Source of the DNA: Streptomyces sp. A1136
Lineage (GTDB): Bacteria > Actinomycetota > Actinomycetes > Streptomycetales > Streptomycetaceae
Reading direction: 5' to 3'
DNA length: 64,000 bases
Assembly: GCF_004795055.1 (NCBI RefSeq)
Contig: NZ_SSBJ01000001.1
Coordinates: 310,001-374,000, forward strand
Within the stretch, counting starts at the first letter, position 1. Each line of letters starts with the position of its first letter. The position numbers and the translations under genes were made by a program. Positions 33,728 to 42,707 of the stretch are shown in pieces. The notes beneath the pieces were generated by a model. That model saw only the letters and a program-made list of their open reading frames with translations, searched no databases and was not told where the DNA came from.

Positions 33728-35923
33728 GTGTCGTCCCTTGCGCTGTACCGCCGCTACCGCCCCGAGTCGTTCGCCGAGGTCATCGGACAGGAGCATGTCA
33801 CTGTCCCCCTGATGCAGGCCCTGCGGAACAACCGGGTCAATCACGCGTACCTGTTCAGCGGGCCGCGCGGCTGCGGCAAGACCACCAGCGCGCGCATCCT
33901 CGCCCGATGCCTGAACTGTGAGCAAGGTCCCACCCCGGATCCCTGCGGCCAGTGCCAGTCCTGCCGCGACCTCGCACGCAACGGCCCCGGCTCGATCGAC
34001 GTCATCGAGATCGACGCCGCCTCGCACGGTGGTGTGGACGACGCCCGTGACCTGCGGGAGAAGGCCTTCTTCGGGCCGGCCTCCAGCCGCTACAAGATCT
34101 ACATCATCGATGAGGCGCACATGGTCACCTCGGCGGGCTTCAACGCCCTGCTGAAGGTGGTCGAGGAGCCGCCGGAGCACCTCAAGTTCATCTTCGCCAC
34201 GACCGAGCCGGAGAAGGTGATCGGGACGATCCGGTCCCGCACGCACCACTACCCCTTCCGGCTTGTTCCCCCCGGCACCCTGCGCGACTACCTCGGCGAG
34301 GTCTGCGGACGGGAGGGGGCCACCGTCGAGGACGGGGTGCTGCCGCTCGTGGTGCGGGCCGGCGCCGGGTCGGTGCGCGACTCGATGTCCGTGATGGACC
34401 AGCTGCTCGCCGGCGCCGCCGACCAGGGTGTGACGTACGCCATGGCGACCTCCCTGCTCGGTTACACCGAGGGCTCGCTGCTGGACTCGGTGATCGACGC
34501 CTTCGCCGCCGGGGACGGGGCCGCCGCCTTCGAGGTCGTGGACCGCGTCGTCGAGGGCGGGAACGACCCGCGCCGGTTCGTCGCCGACCTGCTGGAGCGG
34601 CTGCGCGACCTGGTGATCCTGGCCGCCGTGCCCGATGCCGGGGAGAAGGGCCTCATCGACGCTCCCGCCGATGTGGTCGAGCGCATGCAGGCGCAGGCCT
34701 CCGTGTTCGGCGCGGCCGAGCTGTCGCGGGCCGCCGACCTGGTCAACACCGGGCTCACCGAGATGCGGGGGGCCACCTCGCCCCGGCTCCAGTTGGAGCT
34801 GATCTGCGCCCGGGTGCTGTTGCCCGCCGCCTTCGACGACGAGCGGTCCTTCCAGGCCCGGCTCGACCGGCTGGAGCGGAGCGGGTTCGCCGCGCCCGTC
34901 GGGGCGCCGACCGCCCCGGCCATGGGGTACGTCCCCGGCCCCGAGGCCCACCCGATGGCTCCGGTCGGTCCCGCCGGGGGCGTCGCCGCGGCGCGTGCCG
35001 CCGTACGCCCCCCGGAGGCCGAGCCGCAGCAGCCGCACGCGCAGCCGCAGCCCGAGCCCACCCCTGCTCCGGTCCCCACCCCTGCTCCCGCCCCCGCGCA
35101 GCAGCCCGCCGCGCCTGCTCCCGCCCCCGGTGCCTGGCCCGGGGCCGCGCAGCCGGGCGGTGGCGCCGCCGCACCCGGGGCCTGGCCGGGAGCGACCACC
35201 CCCGCCGGCCCGACCACCCCCGCCGGCCCGACCGCGCCCACCGCCGGTGCCTGGCCCACCGCCGCGTCCGCGTCCGCCCCGGCCTCCGCGCACACCCCCG
35301 AGCCGGCCCGGCAGCCCGCCGCACCCGCCGCACCCTCCCCGGGGATGGCGGCCGGTGTCGGCCAGGTGCAGGCGATGTGGCCCGGTGTGCTGGAGGCCGT
35401 CAAGAACCGCCGACGCTTCACCTGGATCCTGCTCAGCCAGAACGCCCAGGTCACCGGCTTCGACGGGACGACCCTCCAGCTCGGCTTCCCCAATATCGGC
35501 GCGCGCGACAACTTCGCGAGCAGCGGCAGCGAAGACGTCCTGAAGGCGGTCTTGGCCGAGCAGTTCCAGGTCCACTGGAAGATCGACGCGGTGGTGGGAG
35601 GTGGCGGAGGCCAGCCGACCGGGTCCGCCCCGACCTCGTACACGCCGCCGCCGGCCCCGGTGGCACCCCCGGCGCACCAGCCTCCGGCCCCGCCGCAGCA
35701 GTCCGGGCACCAGTCGGCCCAGCAGCAATCGCAGCCCCAGCAGCACCAGCAGACGCCGCCCCCGCCACAGCCCCCGGCGCGGCAGGCGCCGCCGCCGGTC
35801 GCCCCCGAGGACGACGTCCCCGAGGAGGACGACCCCGATCTCGTCGAGAGCGCGCTGACCGGACACGACCTGATCGTGCGCGAGCTCGGAGCCACCGTCA
35901 TAGAGGAATACACGAACGAGTAG
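33728..35923 (+). CDS. dnaX: DNA polymerase III subunits gamma/tau
   Basis: The 731-residue clamp-loader ATPase has Walker A GPRGCGKT at residues 45-52 and zinc cysteines C64, C73, C76 and C79, the same positions as in E. coli. The DEAH-type Walker B is in YIIDEAHMVT and the SRC-equivalent arginine segment is GTIRSRTHHY. Domains I-III end near residue 370. A Pro/Ala-rich linker (about 395-545), a small conserved domain (VLEAVKNRRRFTWILLSQNA, about 555-625) and a second Pro/Gln-rich linker follow to an acidic end. The GTG start at 33728 was chosen to give SSLALYRRYRP. No frameshift signal for a separate gamma form is obvious. Confidence 0.95.
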   Translation: MSSLALYRRYRPESFAEVIGQEHVTVPLMQALRNNRVNHAYLFSGPRGCGKTTSARILARCLNCEQGPTPDPCGQCQSCRDLARNGPGSIDVIEIDAASHGGVDDARDLREKAFFGPASSRYKIYIIDEAHMVTSAGFNALLKVVEEPPEHLKFIFATTEPEKVIGTIRSRTHHYPFRLVPPGTLRDYLGEVCGREGATVEDGVLPLVVRAGAGSVRDSMSVMDQLLAGAADQGVTYAMATSLLGYTEGSLLDSVIDAFAAGDGAAAFEVVDRVVEGGNDPRRFVADLLERLRDLVILAAVPDAGEKGLIDAPADVVERMQAQASVFGAAELSRAADLVNTGLTEMRGATSPRLQLELICARVLLPAAFDDERSFQARLDRLERSGFAAPVGAPTAPAMGYVPGPEAHPMAPVGPAGGVAAARAAVRPPEAEPQQPHAQPQPEPTPAPVPTPAPAPAQQPAAPAPAPGAWPGAAQPGGGAAAPGAWPGATTPAGPTTPAGPTAPTAGAWPTAASASAPASAHTPEPARQPAAPAAPSPGMAAGVGQVQAMWPGVLEAVKNRRRFTWILLSQNAQVTGFDGTTLQLGFPNIGARDNFASSGSEDVLKAVLAEQFQVHWKIDAVVGGGGGQPTGSAPTSYTPPPAPVAPPAHQPPAPPQQSGHQSAQQQSQPQQHQQTPPPPQPPARQAPPPVAPEDDVPEEDDPDLVESALTGHDLIVRELGATVIEEYTNE

Positions 35924-35970
35924 GGGCCCGTAATTGGGTGGCCGCACGAAACGGGTCCGGCCGGCCGGGC

Positions 35971-35976
35971 TAGGCT
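35971..35976 (+). promoter_or_regulatory. -10 box of a leaderless purD promoter
   Basis: TAGGCT ends seven bases before the purD GTG at 35984, and no ribosome site lies between, which is the layout of Streptomyces leaderless transcripts. Confidence 0.55.
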
Positions 35977-35983
35977 GCATGGC

Positions 35984-37237
35984 GTGAAGGTCCTCGTCAT
36001 CGGCGGCGGCGCCCGCGAACATGCCCTGTGCCGCTCTCTGTCCCTCGACCCCGACGTCAACGCGCTCTACTGCGCTCCCGGCAACGCCGGCATCTCCGAG
36101 GTGGCCGAGCTGCGCCCGGTCGACGCCCTCGACGGCGAGGCCGTGGCCCGCCTGGCCACCGAACTCGGTGCCGACCTGGTCGTCGTCGGCCCGGAGGCCC
36201 CGCTGGTCGCCGGTGTCGCCGACGCCGTCCGCGCCGTCGGCATCCCCGTCTTCGGCCCGTCCGCCGAGGCGGCGCGGCTGGAGGGCTCCAAGGCCTTCGC
36301 CAAGGACGTGATGGCCGCGGCCGGGGTCCCGACCGCCCGTAGCTACGTCTGCACCACGGCCGACGAGGTGGACGCCGCCCTCGACGCCTTCGGCGCGCCG
36401 TACGTCGTCAAGGACGACGGTCTCGCGGCGGGCAAGGGCGTCGTGGTCACCGAGGACCGGGCCGCGGCCCGCGCGCACGCCCTCGCCTGCGACCGCGTCG
36501 TCATCGAGGAGTTCCTCGACGGACCCGAGGTGTCCCTCTTCGCCATCACCGACGGCGTGACCGTCCTCCCGCTCCAGCCCGCGCAGGACTTCAAGCGCGC
36601 GCTCGACGGGGACGAGGGCCCCAACACCGGAGGCATGGGCGCGTACTCCCCGCTGCCCTGGGCCGACCCCAAGCTGGTCGACGAGGTCATGGAGAGCGTC
36701 CTCCAGCCGACCGTGGACGAGCTGCGCCACCGCGGCACGCCCTTCTCCGGGCTCCTCTACGCCGGGCTCGCGATCACCTCGCGCGGCGTCCGCGTCATCG
36801 AGTTCAACGCCAGGTTCGGCGACCCCGAGACCCAGGTGGTCCTGGCCCGGCTGCGCACCCCGTTGGCGAGCGTGCTGCTGAACGCCGCCCAGGGCACCCT
36901 GCACGCGGAGCCCGCGCTCAGCTGGCGCGAGGACGCGGCCGTCACCGTCGTGATCGCCTCGCACAACTACCCCGACACCCCGCGCACCGGCGACCCGATC
37001 GAGGGCCTCGCCGAGGTGGCCGCCGAGGACGCCCCCGACGCCTACGTCCTGCACGCCGGGACCCGCCGCGAGGGCGACGCGGTCGTCAGCGCGGGCGGTC
37101 GGGTGCTGTCGGTGACGGCGACCGGTTCCGATCTGGCGCAGGCGCGCGAGCGGGCGTATAAGGCCGTCGCGCGGATCAGGCTCGACGGCTCGCAGCACCG
37201 CACGGACATCGCGGCCAAGGCGGCCGAGCGCCGCTGA
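35984..37237 (+). CDS. purD: Phosphoribosylamine-glycine ligase
   Basis: The 417-residue ATP-grasp enzyme joins phosphoribosylamine and glycine, the second step of purine synthesis. The N-domain starts [15 protein letters not shown]. The ATP-grasp core contains [31 protein letters not shown] and [19 protein letters not shown]. The metal-binding [11 protein letters not shown] and the C-domain follow. The start is GTG at 35984. It stands alone, 60 bases after dnaX, rather than in a purHD operon. Confidence 0.97.
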   Translation: MKVLVIGGGAREHALCRSLSLDPDVNALYCAPGNAGISEVAELRPVDALDGEAVARLATELGADLVVVGPEAPLVAGVADAVRAVGIPVFGPSAEAARLEGSKAFAKDVMAAAGVPTARSYVCTTADEVDAALDAFGAPYVVKDDGLAAGKGVVVTEDRAAARAHALACDRVVIEEFLDGPEVSLFAITDGVTVLPLQPAQDFKRALDGDEGPNTGGMGAYSPLPWADPKLVDEVMESVLQPTVDELRHRGTPFSGLLYAGLAITSRGVRVIEFNARFGDPETQVVLARLRTPLASVLLNAAQGTLHAEPALSWREDAAVTVVIASHNYPDTPRTGDPIEGLAEVAAEDAPDAYVLHAGTRREGDAVVSAGGRVLSVTATGSDLAQARERAYKAVARIRLDGSQHRTDIAAKAAERR

Positions 37238-37514
37238 GCAGCGGCTCCAGGTTCCCCGCGGGCCCGGGTGCGCAGAGCGCGCCCGGGCCCGCGCGTGCGA
37301 GTGCATCCAGCCGCGTTCGAATGCGGCCAGCTTTACCCAAAGCCATTCCATCGGGTGATCGTGCCGCGGTCTGCCTGACGCCCGGCCCCGCCCCAACTAG
37401 GGTGCGGCGCAAGCATTCCGGCACATGGCCCACCGGCATTGCGATGTCAGTGGCGGGTGTCACAGTGGGGGAGTGAGCAAAGCCGCCGCAGGGCAGAGGG
37501 GGTGAGGTCCGGCC

Positions 37515-39122
37515 GTGTCCGGAATCGGGTCGATCGCTGAAGTGGGCGTGCCGTCCGCGCGTTCCCGCGCCCTCGCCGTGCTGCGGGTGCGCAGCAGGGC
37601 GCTGGCCGTCGTACTGCTCCCGGCCGCCGTCGCCGTCGTGCTCGTGGCCGCCCGGCTGACGGGCCGGCTGGTCGGTGATCCGTGGCCCGCCGTGACCCTC
37701 GTCGTCTGCGTGGTCGCCGCGCTGGTGCTGTTCGTCGGCGGGACCTTCGCCGCGGTGGTGCTGCGCGCCCGCCCGGCGCTCACCCCGACCGTGCCGCTGT
37801 CGGAGGCGGCCGCGCCCGACCTGTACCGGTTGGTGCGGGACCTCGCCGACCGGATGGACGTCCCCGCGCCCTCCGCGATAGCCCTGACCCCGGACTGCGA
37901 CAGCTGGCTGGAGGACCGGACCCACCCCGCCCACCGGAGATCCGGCATGTCGCCGGGCCGACCGGAGTCCGAGCCCGGCGCCGCCCCCGTGCTGGTGATC
38001 GGCTCGCCGTTCCTCTGGTGGATGCGGGTCGCGGAGCTCCGCGCCGTGCTGGCGCCCGTCATCGCCGGTACCGGCCCTTCCGCGCACCCGGACATAGCCG
38101 ACGCGCGCGGCTTCGTGCGCGGGCTGGACGCCGCGGTGGACGTGGGCTCCCGGCGCGGGCTGGGCTGGGTCGCCCGGCCGGCGAGACTGCTGCTGCGGCT
38201 GTGCCGGGTGGACGCGGCGGAGATGGAACGCGGTGTGGCGGCTGCCGCATCGGACCGCGCCCAGGACGTGGACTACGGGCTGCGCATCACGGCCCAGGAG
38301 CAGGTCGGGCTGGCCTACGCGGGCTGGGACCGGCTGCTCACCCGGGTCGCGCTGCCGGCCTGGCGCATGGGACGGTGGCCGGCTCGGCTCGATGCCGGGG
38401 TGGTCTCCGCGCTGACCGAGCTGTCCCGGCGGGACCGGCTGGCCGAGGGCTTCACCTCCCGGCTGGGCGAGCGGCCGGCCTGCGATCTCCTGGAACAGCC
38501 CGGCGCGGTGGACGAGGCCGCGTCCCTGCTGGCCGCGCGGCTGTTCCACGGCGGTCCGGCGGAGGCCGGGCCGCAGTGGTCGCCCGTGGACTGGGCGGAG
38601 TACCCCGAGCAGGTCGTGGACCGCAAGTGGCGCCTGGAGGCGGCCCGGCTGCACGCGGCCCTCGACGCGCTGGCCGTGCCCGCGGGGCCGCCGGTGGAGC
38701 GGGTCCTCGGCTACCTCACCGCCACCGGCGGGCAGGGCGCCGAGGCCGCGGCGCGCGGGGAGTCCCTGGCCGGTTGCCTGGCCCGGGAGGAACGGTCCGC
38801 CGGAGGCGGTGCGGAGCCGGCCGGGGGCTCGGCGCGGGCCTCCGACGCGGTGCTGCTGTTCCCGCTCCAGGAGCCGAGGAGCGGGCGGGACCTGCTGACC
38901 GACCACGTGACGGCGCTGGTCTGCTGCGCGGCGGTGGACTCGGCCCGGGCGGAGCCGGGCCTGGACTGGCTGGACGGCCCGGTGCTGCGAGTGGCGGGCG
39001 AGCGTCGCTCGGACCTCGCGCCGAGCGTGCTCTGCCTGGTGGAGGACGGCGACCCGGAGCCCTTGCGGGCGTGGCTCGCGAAGATCGGCGTACGCCCGGA
39101 GAAGCCGGTCCGGCTCGTCTAG
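37515..39122 (+). CDS. Membrane protein with a degenerate M48-like domain
   Basis: The 535-residue protein starts at GTG 37515 and has two hydrophobic helices at about 28-47 and 55-82. The following segment (VPLSEAAAPDLYRLVRDLAD, VPAPSAIALTPDCDSWLE, VLVIGSPFLWWMRVAELRAVLAPVIAGTG) has the shape of M48/HtpX peptidases. The expected zinc helix HExxH is replaced by APVIAG, so it cannot be a normal metallopeptidase. The rest (about 230-535) is a soluble domain without recognisable motifs. It is probably a membrane scaffold or an inactive peptidase relative. It is followed by a gene on the same strand after 162 bases. Confidence 0.72.
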   Translation: MSGIGSIAEVGVPSARSRALAVLRVRSRALAVVLLPAAVAVVLVAARLTGRLVGDPWPAVTLVVCVVAALVLFVGGTFAAVVLRARPALTPTVPLSEAAAPDLYRLVRDLADRMDVPAPSAIALTPDCDSWLEDRTHPAHRRSGMSPGRPESEPGAAPVLVIGSPFLWWMRVAELRAVLAPVIAGTGPSAHPDIADARGFVRGLDAAVDVGSRRGLGWVARPARLLLRLCRVDAAEMERGVAAAASDRAQDVDYGLRITAQEQVGLAYAGWDRLLTRVALPAWRMGRWPARLDAGVVSALTELSRRDRLAEGFTSRLGERPACDLLEQPGAVDEAASLLAARLFHGGPAEAGPQWSPVDWAEYPEQVVDRKWRLEAARLHAALDALAVPAGPPVERVLGYLTATGGQGAEAAARGESLAGCLAREERSAGGGAEPAGGSARASDAVLLFPLQEPRSGRDLLTDHVTALVCCAAVDSARAEPGLDWLDGPVLRVAGERRSDLAPSVLCLVEDGDPEPLRAWLAKIGVRPEKPVRLV

Positions 39123-39284
39123 GCCCTCTCGCCTTCGCCGGCTCCCCCGTGCGGGCGACGCTCCCCCGAGAAGTTGAATTCGCGAAGGTATTTTCGCGAC
39201 GAACGGTGACGGAGCGCGTGCTTTATGTGATGTGCTGGGAAGCCGTGGATGTGCGTTCGGGGGACGAGGGAGGGGAGCAACGGT

Positions 39285-40763
39285 ATGGCTACGGACCAGA
39301 TCCGGCGGTGGGAGTCGGGGGCGCTCGCGCACGCGGTGACCGATCCCTTCGGCCAGGGTCCGCTGCCCTGGTTCCGGGGCAGCGAGCTGTATTTCGACGA
39401 CACCGGCCACGTCGTGCCCTGGTACGTCGACCCGGCCGTCGCTCCCGGACAGATCCCCCGCGCCCGCAGCAACGGCGGTCCCCGCACCGCCGATGACGTG
39501 CACCGGCAGATCAAGGGGTTCGCCTCCACCGGTGCCGTCGCCCCCGGCGAGGCCATCGACTTCCACATCACAGTCGATCCGCCCCAGCAGTTCTCCGTCG
39601 ACATCTACCGCATCGGCCACTACGGCGGCGACGGCGCGAGCAAGATCCATTCGAGCCCCCGCCTCTCCGGAATCGTCCAGCCGGCCCCGCTCACCGCCGA
39701 CCGCACGGTCTCGTGTCACCACTGGTGGCTGTCGTGGCGGCTCCAGGTGCCCTCGTACTGGAGCCTCGGCGCGTACGTCGCCGTCCTCACCACCGCCGAC
39801 GGCTACCGCTCCCACATCCCCTTCACGGTCCGGGACGACCACCGCGCCGACCTGCTCCTGCTGTTGCCCGACATCACCTGGCAGGCCTACAACCTCTACC
39901 CGGAGGACGGCCGCACCGGCGCGAGCCTGTACCACGCCTGGGACGAGGAGGGTCGACTGCTCGGCGAACAGGACGCCGCCACCACCGTCTCCTTCGACCG
40001 CCCGTACGCGGGCGCCGGCCTCCCCCTGCATGTGGGCCACGCCTACGACTTCATCCGCTGGGCCGAGCGCTACGGCTACGACCTCGCCTACGCCGATACC
40101 CGCGACCTGCACGCCGGCCGCGTCGATCCCACCCGCTACCGAGGCCTGGTCTTCCCCGGCCACGACGAGTACTGGTCGGCCCCCATGCGCCGGACCGTCG
40201 AGCGCGCCCGGGAGCACGGCACCTCCCTGGTGTTCCTGTCCGCCAACACCATGTACTGGCAGGTCGAGCTCGGCCCCTCGCCCTCCGGGGTCCCCGACCG
40301 CCTCCTCACCTGCCGAAAACGCCGCGGCCCAGGCCGACCCGGCCTGTGGCGCGAGGTCGACCGCCCGGAGCAGCAGCTCCTCGGCATCCAGTACGCGGGC
40401 CGGGTCCCCGAACCCGCGCCGCTCGTCGTCCGCAACGCCGGCCACTGGCTGTGGGACGCCACCGGGGCCGTCGAGAACGACGAACTCGACGGTCTGGTCG
40501 CCGGCGAGGCCGACCGGTACTTCCCGCGCACCCAGCTGCCCGAGCACCAGGATCGGATACTCCTCGCGCATTCGCCCTACCTCGACAGCGAGGGCGCCAA
40601 GCGCCACCAGGAGACGTCCCTCTACCGCGCCCCCAGCGGCGCCCTCGTCTTCGCGTCCGGGACCTTCGCCTGGTCGCCCGCGCTCGACCGCCCGGGCCAT
40701 GTCGACGAGCGGGTGCAGCGCGCCACCGCCAACCTCCTCGACCGGATCTGCAAACGGGACTGA
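39285..40763 (+). CDS. N,N-dimethylformamidase large-subunit-like protein
   Basis: The 492-residue protein matches the N,N-dimethylformamidase beta (large) subunit family. Family-like segments are FSVDIYRIGHYGGDGASKIH, WQAYNLYPEDGRTGASLYHA, VSFDRPYAGAG, LVFPGHDEYWSAPMRRTVE and LVFLSANTMYWQVE, which carry the Tyr, Glu and His residues expected at the mononuclear iron site. The true enzyme needs a small partner subunit, which is not encoded here, so the substrate may differ. The ATG at 39285 follows an AGGGGAG ribosome site. A short TCGCGA inverted repeat lies about 90-110 bases upstream. Confidence 0.83.
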   Translation: MATDQIRRWESGALAHAVTDPFGQGPLPWFRGSELYFDDTGHVVPWYVDPAVAPGQIPRARSNGGPRTADDVHRQIKGFASTGAVAPGEAIDFHITVDPPQQFSVDIYRIGHYGGDGASKIHSSPRLSGIVQPAPLTADRTVSCHHWWLSWRLQVPSYWSLGAYVAVLTTADGYRSHIPFTVRDDHRADLLLLLPDITWQAYNLYPEDGRTGASLYHAWDEEGRLLGEQDAATTVSFDRPYAGAGLPLHVGHAYDFIRWAERYGYDLAYADTRDLHAGRVDPTRYRGLVFPGHDEYWSAPMRRTVERAREHGTSLVFLSANTMYWQVELGPSPSGVPDRLLTCRKRRGPGRPGLWREVDRPEQQLLGIQYAGRVPEPAPLVVRNAGHWLWDATGAVENDELDGLVAGEADRYFPRTQLPEHQDRILLAHSPYLDSEGAKRHQETSLYRAPSGALVFASGTFAWSPALDRPGHVDERVQRATANLLDRICKRD

Positions 40764-40772
40764 CGGGAGAGC

Positions 40773-40843
40773 CGCGCGCCCCGGGTCTCCTCCACGCCCC
40801 CGGAGCCCGCGCGCCCCGGGTCTCCTCGCACGCCCCCGGAGCC
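40773..40843. repeat. Tandem duplication of a 35/36-base GC-rich unit
   Basis: The unit beginning CGCGCGCCCCGGGTCTCCTC occurs at 40773-40807 and 40808-40843, identical except for one inserted base. It begins nine bases after the dimethylformamidase-like stop. Each copy can form a CTCC/GGAG hairpin, so the pair may end that transcript. Confidence 0.85.
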
Positions 40844-40991
40844 CCCGTCCCGGACTCCCGGACCCCGTCCAGGCCCCGCCCCGCGTCCCGACGTGCCGCT
40901 CGCACGCCGGGGCGCCCGGGCCCCGCGTCGGGCAGCCCGGCCGGGTACGGGACAATAGGAGCGCGCTCGTACAGAACCACAGGGAGACCCC

Positions 40992-41954
40992 GTGTCCGGA
41001 TTCGTCGAAAAGCCCGAGCCCGTTCAGGTGCCCGGCCTCGTCCACCTCCACACCGGGAAGGTCCGCGACCTCTACCGAGACGGGGACGGCAACCTCGTCA
41101 TGGTCGCCAGCGACCGGATGTCCGCCTTCGACTGGGTGCTGCCCACCGAGATCCCGGACAAGGGACGCGTCCTCACCCAGCTCTCCCTGTGGTGGTTCGA
41201 CCAGCTCGCGGACCTCGTCCCGAACCACGTCATCAGCACGGACCTGCCCGCCGGCGCCCCCGCCGACTGGGCCGGCCGCACGATGATCTGCCGCAACCTC
41301 GACATGGTCCCCGTCGAGTGCGTGGCCCGCGGCTACCTCACCGGTTCCGGACTCGCCGAGTACCGGCAGACCCGCACCGTCTGCGGACTCGCGCTTCCCG
41401 AGGGCCTGGTCGACGGCTCCGAGCTGCCCGCCCCGATCTTCACCCCGGCCGCCAAGGCCGAGGTCGGCGAGCACGACGAGAACGTCTCCTACGAGGAGGT
41501 CGCGCGCACCGTCGGCGCCGAGACGGCGGCCGCGCTGCGCCAGCTCACCCTCGCCGTCTACAGCCGCGCCCGGGACATCGCCCGGGACCGGGGGATCATC
41601 CTGGCCGACACCAAGTTCGAGTTCGGTCACGCGGCCGACGGCGCCCTCGTCGCCGCCGATGAGGTGTTGACCCCGGATTCCTCGCGCTTCTGGCCCGCCG
41701 ACCAGTGGGAGCCGGGCCGCACGCAGTTCTCCTACGACAAGCAGTACGTGCGGAACTGGCTGAACTCCCCCGAGTCGGGCTGGGACCCGAAGGGCGAGCT
41801 CCCGCCGCCGGCGCTGCCGCGCGAGGTCGTCGAGCAGACCCGCGCCAAGTACATCGAGGCCTACGAGCGGCTCACCGGCCTGAGCTGGGCCGCCCAACAC
41901 GGCGCCCCCACGCGCTCCGCGTCCCAGGCGGCGCCCGCGACCCCCGAGTCCTGA
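40992..41954 (+). CDS. purC: SAICAR synthase
   Basis: The 320-residue enzyme condenses CAIR with aspartate. Motifs are LHTGKVRDLYRDGDG, VASDRMSAFDWVLPTEIPDKG, PVECVARGYLTGSGL and the ATP-site ILADTKFEFG. A C-terminal extension (SWAAQHGAPTRSASQAAP) explains its length above the E. coli enzyme. GTG 40992 follows AGGGAG. The upstream 220 bases hold the tandem repeat and a weak AT-containing GACAATAGGAG box that may be its promoter. Confidence 0.97.
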   Translation: MSGFVEKPEPVQVPGLVHLHTGKVRDLYRDGDGNLVMVASDRMSAFDWVLPTEIPDKGRVLTQLSLWWFDQLADLVPNHVISTDLPAGAPADWAGRTMICRNLDMVPVECVARGYLTGSGLAEYRQTRTVCGLALPEGLVDGSELPAPIFTPAAKAEVGEHDENVSYEEVARTVGAETAAALRQLTLAVYSRARDIARDRGIILADTKFEFGHAADGALVAADEVLTPDSSRFWPADQWEPGRTQFSYDKQYVRNWLNSPESGWDPKGELPPPALPREVVEQTRAKYIEAYERLTGLSWAAQHGAPTRSASQAAPATPES

Positions 41955-41960
41955 ACACGA

Positions 41961-41999
41961 GGAAGCCCCCCGGTCCAGGACCGGGGGGCTTCCCATTTT
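41961..41999 (+). terminator. purC terminator, also serving convergent tRNA-Gly
   Basis: A 16-base-pair perfect stem (GGAAGCCCCCCGGTCC and complement, 41961-41993) is followed by CATTTT at 41994-41999. It lies seven bases past the purC stop and directly before the convergent tRNA end. Confidence 0.92.
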
Positions 42000-42000
42000 G

Positions 42001-42073
<73 letters not shown>

Positions 42074-42095
42074 AGGCGCCGTAGCGCGGTACCCA

Positions 42096-42707
42096 CTATA
42101 CCCAACCCCGCGCGCGTGCGAGACGCACCGCCGTGTGCCGGTTCTCCGCACCCAGCTTCGTCGCCGCCGAGGACAGGTAGTTGCGTACCGTTCCCGGGGA
42201 CAGGCGCGCCCGCTCCGCGATCTCAGCGATCGGCGCCCCGTCCCCGGCCAGTTCCAGTACCTCCGCCTCGCGGGCGGTCAGCGGCGAATCCCCCGCGCTG
42301 ATCGCGTCGGCCGCCAACTCGGGGTCCACGTAACGCCCTCCGGCCTGCACGGTCCGGATCAGTTCGGCCAGCCGCTGCGCCGAGACGGTCTTGGGCACGA
42401 AGGCCCGGACGCCGGCCGCGAGGGCCCGCTTGAGGTGACCGGGGCGACCGTGGCTCGTCACGATCATGACCTTGCAGTCCGGGAGTTCGGACCGCAGCGA
42501 TGTGGCCACACTCACACCGTCCGCTCCGGGCATCTGCAGGTCCAGGACCGCGACGTCGGGCCGGTGGGCCCGGGCCATGGCGAGCGCCTCCGGTCCGGTG
42601 GCCGCCTCCGCGACGACCAGCAGGTCGTCCTCCAGGGCCAGCAGCGCGGCCAGCGCCCCGCGGATCAGGTGCTCGTCGTCGGCCAGCAGGACCCGTAGGG
42701 GGTTCAC
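42096..42707 (-). CDS. NarL/LuxR family response regulator
   Basis: The 203-residue regulator has a receiver at about 1-118 (VLLADDEHLIRGALAALL, acceptor aspartate in VAVLDLQMPGADG, then TSHGR and PKTV). A LuxR-type helix-turn-helix lies at about 140-203 (SPLTAREAEVLELAGDGAPIAEIAERA, LSPGTVRNYLSSAATKLG). The GTG start at 42705-42707 overlaps the kinase stop by four bases. It is the output partner of that kinase. DNA targets are unknown. Confidence 0.92.
   Translation of the reverse strand: MNPLRVLLADDEHLIRGALAALLALEDDLLVVAEAATGPEALAMARAHRPDVAVLDLQMPGADGVSVATSLRSELPDCKVMIVTSHGRPGHLKRALAAGVRAFVPKTVSAQRLAELIRTVQAGGRYVDPELAADAISAGDSPLTAREAEVLELAGDGAPIAEIAERARLSPGTVRNYLSSAATKLGAENRHTAVRLARARGWV

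Noticed and set aside
33251..42000. Very long minus-strand open frames across dnaX, purD and purC
   Set aside because: They run over several well-supported plus-strand genes, a tRNA and terminators, and show only low-complexity composition.
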